From Bacillus sp. FJAT-28004 (GTDB taxonomy: Bacteria > Bacillota > Bacilli > Paenibacillales > Paenibacillaceae), in NCBI RefSeq assembly GCF_001280845.1, contig NZ_LGHP01000002.1, positions 500,924 through 564,923 on the forward strand: a stretch of 64,000 bases of DNA, read 5' to 3'. Shown here one piece after another: positions 7,317-17,100 of the stretch. The notes beneath the pieces are model-generated. The model saw nothing but the letters and a program-made list of their open reading frames with translations, ran no database searches and was not told the origin of the DNA. Position 1 is the first letter of the stretch, and each line of letters opens with the position of its first letter. A program made the translations under genes and the position numbers.

Positions 7317-9083
7317 ATGTTCAGGCATAGAGATAAAGGGATTACGAGACATTTTATTAGATCTTTTTTATTGATTATCATTGTTCCATTCATCCTGTTT
7401 ATCACCATATTTTATAAGTATTATTCAACATCATTAATTCAGAGGTCCGTTGATCAAGTTGTTCAGCAGCTGGATATCGCATCTAACAATATGAACGCTG
7501 AGCTGAAACGAGCCTCACTTACAATCGCGACAATCGCTAATGTGAATGACCACATCATATTAGATGCTGCCTCAGCGTGGAGCAGAAGTTCGACTTCTGT
7601 AGACAAAATTCAACTCGCACGTGAGATCGATGCATACTTAAATAGTATTGCGAATTATAGCAATGAGATTGCCAGCGTTATTTTTACATTTAAGGATGGA
7701 GGTTACTATTATTTCAAGAATCCTCCAACGGTTACCGATTCTTCCATTCGCAGTCTGCCATGGTATCAAGAGGCGCTGAGGAGCAGTAATGGAACAACAG
7801 TCATCGTGGATAGCTTGAACGGTATTACTTCAGATAAACAGGATATGTTTACCTTTTTACTTCAACCGGATCAATCGTTGGAGACTGAGGTTGAAATGAT
7901 TTATTTGACGACTCACGCCACTCTTCCTGATTTCAAACATACGAATCCTGAAATTCAACAATTTATTATTGATCGAAACGGAAATCGAATTGTGAACCAG
8001 AATAATCATAATAAGCTAGATCCAAGAATCATGACGGAACTATCCAAGATGATAAAGGAGCCATCGCATGATCGTGATAATGATTACTCCTTTATTAAAA
8101 TAAATGGAGAGAATAAGCTTATTAAGCTGTACTCGTTCGAGAAGACAGATTGGAACATCGTCAATATTTTAGACAAAAGTGTGGTTACGAAGGATGCAAA
8201 CCAGTTCTTGAAGCTATCCATTGTTTTTCTGTCCGCTAGTTTTGGGTTGTTTATCGTATTTCTACTTTGGTTTTTTCAAGACATGCTTAGACCGTTGCAG
8301 CATCTCATTAGAGCAATGAGACAGGTGGAGAAAGGTGATTTTCTGACTGAGGTCAAGGCAGACGGAAGAGGTGAGATTAGACGGTTGGGCCATTCCTTTA
8401 ATCGCATGGTTTCTCAAATCAGAGATCTTATTCAAGAACGTGATGTGAAGGAACGAGCACGCAGCCAGGCTGAAATCGAAGCTCTGCAGTCACAAATTAA
8501 TCCACACTTCTTATCGAATACATTGAATTCCGTTCGACTTATGGCCATGATCGCCAAGACAGACAATATTCGTAAAATTATTGAAAGCCTATCAGCCCTT
8601 CTGACCCATGTATTTCGGGCGCCAAACTCGCTAGCACCGATCGGTCAGGAGATCAAAATACTAGAGTCATACGTTCATATCATGCAGGTTCGTTATGGAG
8701 GCAAGCTTAATATCAAATTTAATATTGATGATACGCTTTTGGATTACGGCATGCCCAAAATGCTGCTTCAACCGATTTTGGAGAATGCCATTTTCCATGG
8801 GCTTGATCAACAGAATATGAACGAACTGATTGAGGTGAAGGCGATTCGACATGAGCTTGGCGTGAGCTTTACCATCACGGACTATGGGAGAGGAATGTCA
8901 GACGAGCAAGTTAGGGGATTGCTGCAGCAGGGTGAGAAATTCCAGCGTGGAAATTTTAGCGGGATAGGCGTAAATAATGTGTTACAACGAATTGAGCTTA
9001 ATTTTAGTCATCCCTATGGTCTGCAAATTGATAGCAAGTTAGGTCGAGGGACCATCGTTACAATTCTGCTTCCAAGGTTATGA
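7317..9083 (+). CDS. Sensor histidine kinase, YesM family
   Basis: 588 residues from ATG 7317, preceded by TTGGAGGG; the frame extends 34 codons further upstream without a ribosome site. Transmembrane helix 1 spans about 16-36 (SFLLIIIVPFILFITIFY), then a Cache-like extracellular sensor of about 260 residues. Helix 2 is near 302-325, followed by HAMP (PLQHLIRAMRQVEKGDF). The His_kinase domain carries phospho-acceptor His397 in QSQINPHFLSNTL, and the C-terminal ATPase domain has ENAIFHGLDQ and DYGRGMS with GIGVNNVLQRI. It pairs with the regulator 30 bases downstream and with the sugar transporter beyond, so it probably senses an oligosaccharide or the loaded binding protein. Confidence 0.92.
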   Translation: MFRHRDKGITRHFIRSFLLIIIVPFILFITIFYKYYSTSLIQRSVDQVVQQLDIASNNMNAELKRASLTIATIANVNDHIILDAASAWSRSSTSVDKIQLAREIDAYLNSIANYSNEIASVIFTFKDGGYYYFKNPPTVTDSSIRSLPWYQEALRSSNGTTVIVDSLNGITSDKQDMFTFLLQPDQSLETEVEMIYLTTHATLPDFKHTNPEIQQFIIDRNGNRIVNQNNHNKLDPRIMTELSKMIKEPSHDRDNDYSFIKINGENKLIKLYSFEKTDWNIVNILDKSVVTKDANQFLKLSIVFLSASFGLFIVFLLWFFQDMLRPLQHLIRAMRQVEKGDFLTEVKADGRGEIRRLGHSFNRMVSQIRDLIQERDVKERARSQAEIEALQSQINPHFLSNTLNSVRLMAMIAKTDNIRKIIESLSALLTHVFRAPNSLAPIGQEIKILESYVHIMQVRYGGKLNIKFNIDDTLLDYGMPKMLLQPILENAIFHGLDQQNMNELIEVKAIRHELGVSFTITDYGRGMSDEQVRGLLQQGEKFQRGNFSGIGVNNVLQRIELNFSHPYGLQIDSKLGRGTIVTILLPRL

Positions 9084-9113
9084 ACATGATACTTCATTGA
9101 GAGGACGAGCCGT

Positions 9114-10730
9114 ATGATGAATGTGATGATCGTAGAAGACGAGACGATTATGAGATTGGCATTAACTACTCTGATTGACTGGGAAACGAACGGATTTCGG
9201 ATTGCTTATGAAGCGAGTAATGGTTATCAAGCACTTCAGTATATTAAGGAAAATCGTGAGATTGACATTGTGATTACGGATTTGAAGATGCCTGTAATGG
9301 ATGGTTTAGAGCTTATTGATGAGCTTAATCAGTTGAATGGAACTTCACCACATGTTGTCATTTTAAGTGCGTACGATGATTTTGAATTTGTCAGGAAGGC
9401 ATTTAAGAAGGGGATAAATGACTATATTCTTAAATCGGAGATGGAACCTAATCTTGTACTGGAACTCATGAGTAGAATTAAGCATGACTATGAAGTTGAA
9501 CAGACAATGTCAAAACAGTCGAGAGAAATCTTTCATGGTGAACGGATACGGTTGAAACAGCAAACCATCCGAGAATGGCTTGAAGTTGGCGTGAGTCCTC
9601 AGTTGGAACCTTCTATTCTGGAGGATTCGAACATGAGATTGGAATGGACAAACATTACAGTTTCAATGATTAGAGTAGAGGGCTTTGCTGAGGTGCAGGA
9701 GCGGTATGGTTCGTCTATTGGAGAGTTTGTAAGTTCCGTTGTAAAGTCTATTGATCAGGTGCTAACAGAGGTAGGAACAGGTGAAGTCATCAGCTGTAAT
9801 CCGCATGAGTACGTGGTGCTGTTATCGTTTCAAACGAGTAGTTTAATGTTAGTCCGACATAGTATTTCGGAGATCATGGATCAAATCATATTTGTACTGA
9901 AGGAATACATCAATATTCAAGTTACGATCGGCGTAAGTGAGCTGTGTGAAGAGTTGAAGCACATCCCGGCGTTTTACCTTCAAGCTCGAAAGAATGCTGA
10001 TTTGGGCTTTGTTATTAATAAACATAGGATTATTTACCCTGAGGAGGCTAACCATTTCCTGAAGCAGTCGGGAGAGACCTTGATCGGAAAAGAGCAAGCC
10101 TTGCTGGATGCTTTGAGGGAGGGCAACGAGCAATCGGTGCTGCAAGAACTAGACCATATGTTTACACGGATAAAGCGTTCTGCCTCCTTGGGAAATGAAG
10201 TACTGCGTGCCCGCTATACGGAACTCTTAATGATATTAGTGAAATTCATGTATGATAACGGTTTTGTAAATAACAAGGAAATGAACAAGATAGAGGACGT
10301 ATATCAAATGGCTTGGCAGATTGACACCGCTGATCGTTTGCAAGCCAGGATTTCCAGTTTGGCTCAGCAGCTTCTTCAAGAGATCGATAAGAAGGCGGGT
10401 CAGATGAATCGGGTTGTAGCCATTGCGCAAGCTTATATTGTGGAGCATTACGATGAGGAAATTACACTTGGAAAAGTAAGTGAAATCGTGCATTTAAGTG
10501 AAAGTCATTTCAGCACGTTGTTCTCAAAGGCGGTAGGCGAGACGTTTAAAGAATTCGTAACCAAAATACGCATGGAAAAGGCAATGGAAAGCATGAAGAA
10601 GGAGCCTTATCTCAAAATATATGAGATTGCAGAGCGTACTGGGTATGCAAATACGGAGCACTTTAGCCGGGTTTTTAAGAAGACAACCGGCGTAAGTCCA
10701 AATCAATTCATGAAATCGGTTTCAATGTAA
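9114..10730 (+). CDS. Response regulator, YesN type (receiver plus AraC HTH)
   Basis: 538 residues. The receiver domain (1-125) has the acidic pocket VEDE, phospho-acceptor Asp56 in VITDLKMPVMDGL, and the switch Lys in YILKSEM. A long middle region (about 130-420) is the variable YesN linker. The C-terminal AraC-type DNA-binding domain (about 435-535) has EITLGKVSEIVHLSESHFS and IAERTGYANTEHFSRVFKKT followed by GVSPNQF. It follows the YesM-type kinase and directly precedes the sugar-binding lipoprotein gene, which it probably activates through the TATCAT repeats at 10740-10769. Start ATG 9114 is preceded by GAGAGGA. Confidence 0.92.
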   Translation: MMNVMIVEDETIMRLALTTLIDWETNGFRIAYEASNGYQALQYIKENREIDIVITDLKMPVMDGLELIDELNQLNGTSPHVVILSAYDDFEFVRKAFKKGINDYILKSEMEPNLVLELMSRIKHDYEVEQTMSKQSREIFHGERIRLKQQTIREWLEVGVSPQLEPSILEDSNMRLEWTNITVSMIRVEGFAEVQERYGSSIGEFVSSVVKSIDQVLTEVGTGEVISCNPHEYVVLLSFQTSSLMLVRHSISEIMDQIIFVLKEYINIQVTIGVSELCEELKHIPAFYLQARKNADLGFVINKHRIIYPEEANHFLKQSGETLIGKEQALLDALREGNEQSVLQELDHMFTRIKRSASLGNEVLRARYTELLMILVKFMYDNGFVNNKEMNKIEDVYQMAWQIDTADRLQARISSLAQQLLQEIDKKAGQMNRVVAIAQAYIVEHYDEEITLGKVSEIVHLSESHFSTLFSKAVGETFKEFVTKIRMEKAMESMKKEPYLKIYEIAERTGYANTEHFSRVFKKTTGVSPNQFMKSVSM

Positions 10731-10739
10731 CCAAAACTA

Positions 10740-10769
10740 TATCATGATTTCGAAAGTTTTATCATTCAG
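10740..10769. promoter_or_regulatory. TATCAT direct repeats upstream of the sugar-binding protein gene
   Basis: TATCATGATT (10740-10749) and TATCATTCAG (10760-10769) are 20 bases start to start, with a weaker TATCG at 10776. A TATTATATAAA stretch at 10788-10798 can supply a -10 element but lacks a good -35, as expected for an activated promoter. Similar repeats lie at 58280-58310 before the other lipoprotein gene. The inferred binding protein is the YesN-type regulator at 9114. Confidence 0.45.
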
Positions 10770-10846
10770 ACCTCTTATCGTAAAGGCTATTATATAAACA
10801 GCAGAGGGGTTATAGCCTGCTCAAATAAGTATAGGGGGAATGTTAT

Positions 10847-12193
10847 ATGTTTAATGTTAGACCACGTATTACACGCATGCTAAGTTTGATCATGATCTCA
10901 GCCTTCATGATACCATTGTTATCAGCTTGTACATCGAAAGGGGATCCAGGCACTGCTAAGGGGCAATCCGTTCAGTCCGATACGCAGCAGGAGCAGAAAA
11001 TAGAAGAGAAGGATCCTGTTACATTAAAAATCCCGATATGGTCAACGATTACGGAGGATTTATTTACGAAGCTGGATCTTGTAAACGAATACAAAAAGGA
11101 ACATCCCAATGTCACCATTGAATTGGAACTATTAAAGGATACAGAGTATGAAAATACGATGAAGATCCGTAATGCAGCTAAGGAATTACCGGACATTATG
11201 CCGCTGAAATCGGTATGGCTGGTTAATTTCAAGGACAATATTCTACCGCTTGATGATTTAGATGCAGCCAAGAACAATTTATTTGCAGCTGATTTCAAGG
11301 TGAATGATCATATTCTTGGCATTCCGGAAAGCCAATTCAATGAGTTTGTCTGGTATCGGAAGAGTATTTTCCAGGAGTATGGAATTGAGATTCCAAAGAC
11401 TTGGGGAGAGTTCGTAACGGCTGCTAAAAAGATTAAAGACGGCGGCAAATATATTCCGATTGCGATGGGCGGTAAAGACGCTTGGCCGAATTATCCTTTC
11501 AACGAATTTATGCCTTCTCTTGTAGCAGGTGATGGGAATTACTGGACTACGATGGCAACGATGGATGAACCTTTTACGAAAGGCCAGGCCTTCTATGATG
11601 CTTATGTGAAAATTCAGGAACTATATGATGGTCAATTGATGGGTCCTGATCCCCTCGGTGTTGGCTTTGACCAATCCAAGCTGATGTTTGGTTCCAAGCA
11701 AGCGGCGATAATTGCGCTTGGTCAATGGTTCGGCAGTGATTTGAAGTCGATGAAAGATGTGGATATCAATGATATAGGTGCCTTCTTGTTACCGGTTCGT
11801 GATTCCGAGAGTGATCCGTTTAATACTATTTCGATGGTAGATACGTTCTTTACGATTCCGAAAACTTCGAAGCATCCAGAAGAAGCGAAAGAATTCATTA
11901 ACTGGTTCTTCAGTGAGGCATGGTACTCTAAATATTTGGGCGAAGCTCAGCTTCAATCGACGATGAAGGATATTAAGATTGATCTAGGCTCAATGTTCAA
12001 TGGTGCTTTTGATGTATCAAATCTGAATTATGTGCTTTATAAAGGCGGCAGTGAGAATTATAAGAAAATTGAATCAGCGATTAAGTTCGATGTGAAGAAA
12101 ATGGGTCAGGATATGATGGCAGGGAAGAATTTCGATAAGATGATGCAGGCAAAGAATGATAGCTGGAAAGATGCCCGTTCCAAATTAAAATAA
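10847..12193 (+). CDS. Sugar ABC transporter substrate-binding lipoprotein (family 1)
   Basis: 448 residues. An N-terminal signal with lipobox LLSAC (Cys at about 28) predicts lipid attachment to the outer membrane face. The mature part has the two-lobed extracellular solute-binding fold: TLKIPIWSTITEDLF, KELPDIMPLKSVW, ILGIPESQFNEFVWYRKSIF, and IPKTWGEFVTAAKKIKDGG. It captures an oligosaccharide for the permeases at 12285 and 13172; no ATPase gene is nearby, so a shared MsmX-type ATPase is expected. The ribosome site AGGGGGAA precedes ATG 10847. A hairpin at 12222-12255 separates it from the permease genes, which usually lets the binding protein be made in excess. Confidence 0.92.
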   Translation: MFNVRPRITRMLSLIMISAFMIPLLSACTSKGDPGTAKGQSVQSDTQQEQKIEEKDPVTLKIPIWSTITEDLFTKLDLVNEYKKEHPNVTIELELLKDTEYENTMKIRNAAKELPDIMPLKSVWLVNFKDNILPLDDLDAAKNNLFAADFKVNDHILGIPESQFNEFVWYRKSIFQEYGIEIPKTWGEFVTAAKKIKDGGKYIPIAMGGKDAWPNYPFNEFMPSLVAGDGNYWTTMATMDEPFTKGQAFYDAYVKIQELYDGQLMGPDPLGVGFDQSKLMFGSKQAAIIALGQWFGSDLKSMKDVDINDIGAFLLPVRDSESDPFNTISMVDTFFTIPKTSKHPEEAKEFINWFFSEAWYSKYLGEAQLQSTMKDIKIDLGSMFNGAFDVSNLNYVLYKGGSENYKKIESAIKFDVKKMGQDMMAGKNFDKMMQAKNDSWKDARSKLK

Positions 12194-12221
12194 AACGCAA
12201 TTCGAAAGTTGAGTAATGAAG

Positions 12222-12258
12222 GGAAGGTGGCTACCGTTAAGTTTAGCCACTTTCCTTG
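12222..12258 (+). terminator. Hairpin between binding-protein and permease genes (attenuator)
   Basis: GGAAGGTGGCT (12222-12232) pairs with AGCCACTTTCC (12245-12255), followed by a short T-containing run. It is probably a partial terminator or mRNA-stabilising hairpin within the operon. Confidence 0.6.
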
Positions 12259-12284
12259 TATATAAAGGGTTGGAGGGGTAGAAA

Positions 12285-13175
12285 ATGAAAACGGTTTCAT
12301 TACAAAGAAACATACTGTTATTCAGCTTTTTGTTTATTCCTGTATTGCTGCTTTTAATGTTCGTGCTGTACCCGTTGTTCGAACTTGTTCGATTAAGTTT
12401 TACCGATTGGAATGGAATGGATGCGAAGCAAGTTTACATTGGTTTCGATAATTTCATAAAGATGTTTACCGATTCATCAGATGTATGGCTGTCCCTTCGC
12501 AATAACGGAATCTATTTCATCTTTCATTTGATTATGATTCCGCTTGAATTAGCGATTGCGGTTGTATTGGACAGTAAGATTCGTGCCAGCAAGTTTTTTA
12601 AGGCAACCGTATTCATGCCTTACATTATTAATGGGGTTGCTATTTCGTATATGTTTGCTTTCTTTTATAGCCCCATTAATGGCGGGTTAAATGGCATTCT
12701 TGAAGTGTTGGGGCTAGATTCGCTCATACAGAACTGGCTCACGAATGAATCCATTGTTAACATTAGCTTGGTTTTTGTATCGATTTGGCGATTCTCAGGC
12801 TTCCATGTCATCTTATTCCTAGCGGGCTTGCAATCCATTCCTCAGGATCAATTCGAAGCTGCTGAAATCGATGGCGCGAACAGCATCCAGAGTTTCTGGT
12901 ATATTATCGTTCCTGGGGTGAAAAAGGTGCTGGAGGTTCTTTTGTTCTTAAATGTTGTTGGCGCACTACAAGTGTTCGATATTCCCTATATTATGACACA
13001 GGGCGGCCCGGGTCATGCGAGTAGTACATTCACATTATATACCTTGGAGACAGCCTTTAAATTTAACAACTTCGGTATGGCTTCAGCGATGGGGATTACG
13101 ATGTTAGTTCTCATTATTGTCCTGAATGGTGTACAGAAAAGGCTGTTCAACTTGAAGGGAGTTGATGAGGAATGA
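12285..13175 (+). CDS. Sugar ABC transporter permease (MalF/LplB-like)
   Basis: 296 residues with six predicted membrane helices; the first is near 9-33 (LLFSFLFIPVLLLLMFVLYPL). The cytoplasmic EAA loop reads QFEAAEIDGANSIQSFWYII and fits docking of an ATPase. The MalF-like family signature FDIPYIMTQGGPG lies near 235. A GGAGGGG ribosome site precedes ATG 12285. It overlaps the next permease gene by four bases. Confidence 0.92.
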   Translation: MKTVSLQRNILLFSFLFIPVLLLLMFVLYPLFELVRLSFTDWNGMDAKQVYIGFDNFIKMFTDSSDVWLSLRNNGIYFIFHLIMIPLELAIAVVLDSKIRASKFFKATVFMPYIINGVAISYMFAFFYSPINGGLNGILEVLGLDSLIQNWLTNESIVNISLVFVSIWRFSGFHVILFLAGLQSIPQDQFEAAEIDGANSIQSFWYIIVPGVKKVLEVLLFLNVVGALQVFDIPYIMTQGGPGHASSTFTLYTLETAFKFNNFGMASAMGITMLVLIIVLNGVQKRLFNLKGVDEE

Positions 13176-14008
13176 CGCCTCGATTAGGAAGTATAGTGAA
13201 GAAGGTCCCTGTGTATCTCATGCTAATTGCGATTTGTCTGATAATCTTCATCCCCTTACTCATCACGTTATTCGCTTCCTTTAAAACTTCGATGGAGATA
13301 GGCTCTGAATTTTCGCTAAAGCCGCCTACAAGATTTGATTTTGATAACTTCCAAGTTGTATTGGAGAAAGGGAAGTTTCTACAGGGATTCGGTAATTCGA
13401 TGTTCCTGGTTGCAGTCAGTGTTGTCATTAATTCTTTATTAGGAACAATGACAGCCTATGCGATAAATCGATTTGATTTTCGCTTGAAGAAGATCATTCT
13501 CGGTCTCTTTGTAGCCGGTATGATCATGCCCAGTATGATTACTGAAATTTCACGGTTTACAGTCATTAAAAATCTTGGACTTTATGATACGATTTGGGCT
13601 CCAATTGTGATTTATGCAGCAGCGAATTTGATTCAACTCTACATTTTCACACAGTTCATCAAGGGTATTCCCAAAGAATTGGATGAGAGTGCAATGCTGG
13701 ATGGATGCTCATACTTTAAAGTTTTCTTTAAAATGATCTTCCCACTTCTGCTGCCGGCAACGGCAACACTAGCTATTATTAAAGCGGTTGATGTGATGAA
13801 CGATATGTATGTTCCGTATTTGTACATGCCTTCAAGTAGTCTTAGAACGTTGACGACGACCTTGATGTATTTCAGCAGTTCCAAGTTTGGAAGTTGGGAT
13901 TATCTCAGTTCTGCAATTATCTTGGTCATGCTGCCGACACTCTTGATTTACCTTGTATTTTCAAAGTATATTTTCAAAGGGATCGTTGCAGGTGCAGTGA
14001 AAAGTTAA
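13172..14008 (+). CDS. Sugar ABC transporter permease (MalG/LplC-like)
   Basis: 278 residues, six predicted helices. Helix 1 is LMLIAICLIIFIPLLITLFA near 17-36, followed by the family's periplasmic segment SFKTSMEIGSEFSLKPP. The EAA loop KELDESAMLDGCSYFKVFFK is present near 166-185. The ATG overlaps the stop of the preceding permease gene, so the two are co-translated. With the lipoprotein at 10847 it forms a complete importer except for the ATPase. A strong terminator follows. Confidence 0.92.
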   Translation: MTPRLGSIVKKVPVYLMLIAICLIIFIPLLITLFASFKTSMEIGSEFSLKPPTRFDFDNFQVVLEKGKFLQGFGNSMFLVAVSVVINSLLGTMTAYAINRFDFRLKKIILGLFVAGMIMPSMITEISRFTVIKNLGLYDTIWAPIVIYAAANLIQLYIFTQFIKGIPKELDESAMLDGCSYFKVFFKMIFPLLLPATATLAIIKAVDVMNDMYVPYLYMPSSSLRTLTTTLMYFSSSKFGSWDYLSSAIILVMLPTLLIYLVFSKYIFKGIVAGAVKS

Positions 14009-14035
14009 GAAGGATAACAGTTGGGCAGCAAACAA

Positions 14036-14072
14036 AAACGGATACCGTCTCAAAGGATGGTATCCGTTTCTA
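14036..14072 (+). terminator. Terminator of the sugar ABC operon
   Basis: Perfect eleven-base stem AAACGGATACC/GGTATCCGTTT (14036-14046 and 14059-14069) with a short T-rich tail. Confidence 0.8.
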
Positions 14073-14182
14073 CTTAACACAGGGCAAAATGCATGGCTAA
14101 TCACCCATCGAAAAAGCATTAACTTATCTGCAGCAGCATCTTCATTCCTGAAGCTTATATAATAATTTGACAGAGGTGTACG

Positions 14183-17100
14183 ATGAAGAAAATAACTTTA
14201 TGGCTTGTAATCTTCTCATTTATATTAGGAACGGAATATTCAAATCCAGTTGTATATGCACAGAGCGATAATACAGTTCAGACCACTGAGAACACCAATG
14301 GTAGAACAGTATTGAATTTTAATAGCGACTGGGGATTCTACAGAGGTGAATTAGCAGGTCCAGAGGCAATAGATTATGATGATCAAGCATTTGCCAATAT
14401 TACGATTCCACACACCATGAGACTAGAGAAGAAGCATGCTAATGGTGGAAAAGCAGTATATCAAGGAATAGGTTGGTACAGACGTTATTTTACGGTTGAC
14501 GAGATGTACAAAGGAAATACAATCAATATTGACTTTGAAGGTGTAATGACAGACAGTGAAATCTATTTAAATGGGGAAAAAATTTATACGCGTAATGGTG
14601 GTTATGTCGGATTCTCTGTAGATATTACAGATAAAGTGAAATTTGGTGAAACTAATGTTTTAGCCGTAAAGGTATCTAGCAATGATAGTCCAGATACACC
14701 GCCAGGAAAGCCAGTAGCCAATCTCGATTTCCATTACTACGGTGGGATCTACAGAGATGTAACCATGATAATTACAAACAATTTACATATCTCGGATACA
14801 TTACAGGCTAATAAAACAGCTAGTGGTGGAGTTTTTGTGACTTATCCAGAAGTGAGAAAAACTTCTGCAAAGGTGAATGTAAAAACGCATGTCGTAAACA
14901 AGAATAATACATCAGCAGATACGAAGGTTGTAAGTAAGATTGTGGACAAGGGAGGAAATATCGTTGCTCAGGGTGAAGCTGATGCTGCAAGTATACCAGC
15001 AGATGGAGATAAGCAGTTTAATCAGGATGTAACGATAACTAATCCAAATTTATGGCATCCAGATACACCTTATCTTTATTCTTTAGTTAGTGAAGTATAC
15101 AATGGGTCAACTTTAGTTGATTCTGTAACTACAAAGATAGGGATCAGAACAATAGAGTACAAGGCAGATGGTTTCTATATCAATGGGGAAAGATTATTTT
15201 TACGCGGAGCAAACCGTCATCAGGCATACCAGAATATTGGAGATGCAGCCCCTAACTCGATGCAGTATCGTGATGCAATGCAAATCAAGGAAAATGGATT
15301 TAATGCTGTTCGTGCTACGCATTATCCCAATGATCCGGCCTTTTTAGATGCAGCTGATGAATTAGGGTTATTAGTTATTGAATGTCAGCCTGGCTGGCAG
15401 AACTTCACAAAAAGTCAAAAATTCTATGATCTCACATTGAGAGATACACGGGAAATGATCCGACGTGACAGAAATAGACCGTCCGTCATCCTATGGGAAA
15501 CATCACTTAATGAGACGGGCTATTCAGCAGCTTGGGCAAAAGAGGTTACTGAGATTGCTCATGCAGAATATCCTGGCAATCAGATGTATACAGCAGCAGA
15601 CCATGGACTTCAGGGATCTTTTTATGATGTGAACTACAAAGTCGTGGATACGAATTGGGAAGAAGACCCAAGCAAATGGACTGATTTTGATCCCAACAAG
15701 CCATTTTTCACTCGTGAATGGGGTGATTTTGAAGAATCTAGCAAGGCGCTGAGAAAAGAAGGCGAAGACGCTATGATGACTCAGATTTTGACGCGTCAGA
15801 GATATTTAAATGGAGATGGTTACTCTGACTGGGGTGGCCTAGATGCAAATGACAGAATAGGTGGATACTTCTTATGGAGCTGGAATGACTACGCACGCGG
15901 ATCAACAACGAAGACATTGGGAAGTGGAACAGTAGATATCGACAGATACGAAAAATATGACTACTACTGGTTCCAGTCCATGCAATCGGCTAGAAATTCT
16001 GTTCATGGACCAATGGTGTTTATAGCAAGCACATATTCTCCAACATCAAGCCTAAATATTAACGTATTCAGTAACTGCGATAGTGTGAAGCTCTATCAGA
16101 ATAATGAATTGGTTAAAGAGATTACAAGGGAAGAGGCCCTGAAATCTGTTCCGAACATAGCTAAAAAAGGCGGCAGCCCAATATTTATATTTACTTTAGA
16201 TCAGTTTGCAGCTGGAGAGCTTAGAGCAGAAGCTATTTTAGATGGAAATGTTGTGAAAACGCATACCGTTAATACACCAGGTCAAGCTGCTGGAATAGAA
16301 ATTGAAGTACGTGACAGAGGAATCATGCCCGTAGCAGATGGTTCGGATTTAATCCCCGTATACTTCAAAGTCGTTGATGCAAATGGAACTGTCGTACCAA
16401 ACTACGACGGTAAGATTAAAATTTCTGTATCAGGTGAAGGGGGACTCGTTGGAAAAAATATTGAAAGAATTAGTATTGAAGAACAAAGTGTTGAAGGTGG
16501 TATAGGTTTTGCATTTGTAAGAACTGCTGACGTCAGTGGAATTATAAACATTCATGCTGCAGCAGAAGGATTAAATGCAGGAGTAAAAACCGTTAGTACA
16601 GTACCCTATGAAGGTCAGTTTGTCCCTGACGGTCAGCATACACCATGGATTGGTGGCGTTGACAAGCTAGAAACCACAGAACAGACATATAAAAATATTG
16701 CAGTTGGTAAACCTGTTACAAGTTCTTCTGAACAATCAGGTAACTTTGCAAAGCATGCAGTAGATAATGACGAAGGTACAAGATGGTGTGCAAATGGATC
16801 ATCCTTACCGCAGTGGATACAGGTTGATTTACAAAATAGCAGCACTTTGGCTGGTTTTCAGGTGATGTGGGAGAGTAGTACAAATGTTTATAAGTATTAT
16901 ATTGAAGTATCAGAAGATGGGACAAACTGGAAAAAAATTATTGATAATACATTAAACACGACGCCTAATGGATCTGAAGAAACAAAGCTTGTTGAAACAA
17001 AAGGAAGATATGTAAGATTAACTATTGTAGATCGTATAACAAATGGAGCTTGGGCATCTTTATTTGAGTTTAAGATCATACCTTCAGAAAATGAAGAACC

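Noticed and set aside
12222..12258. The hairpin after the binding-protein gene as an operon end
   Set aside because: The permease genes follow in the same direction with no separate promoter visible; it is more likely an internal attenuator.
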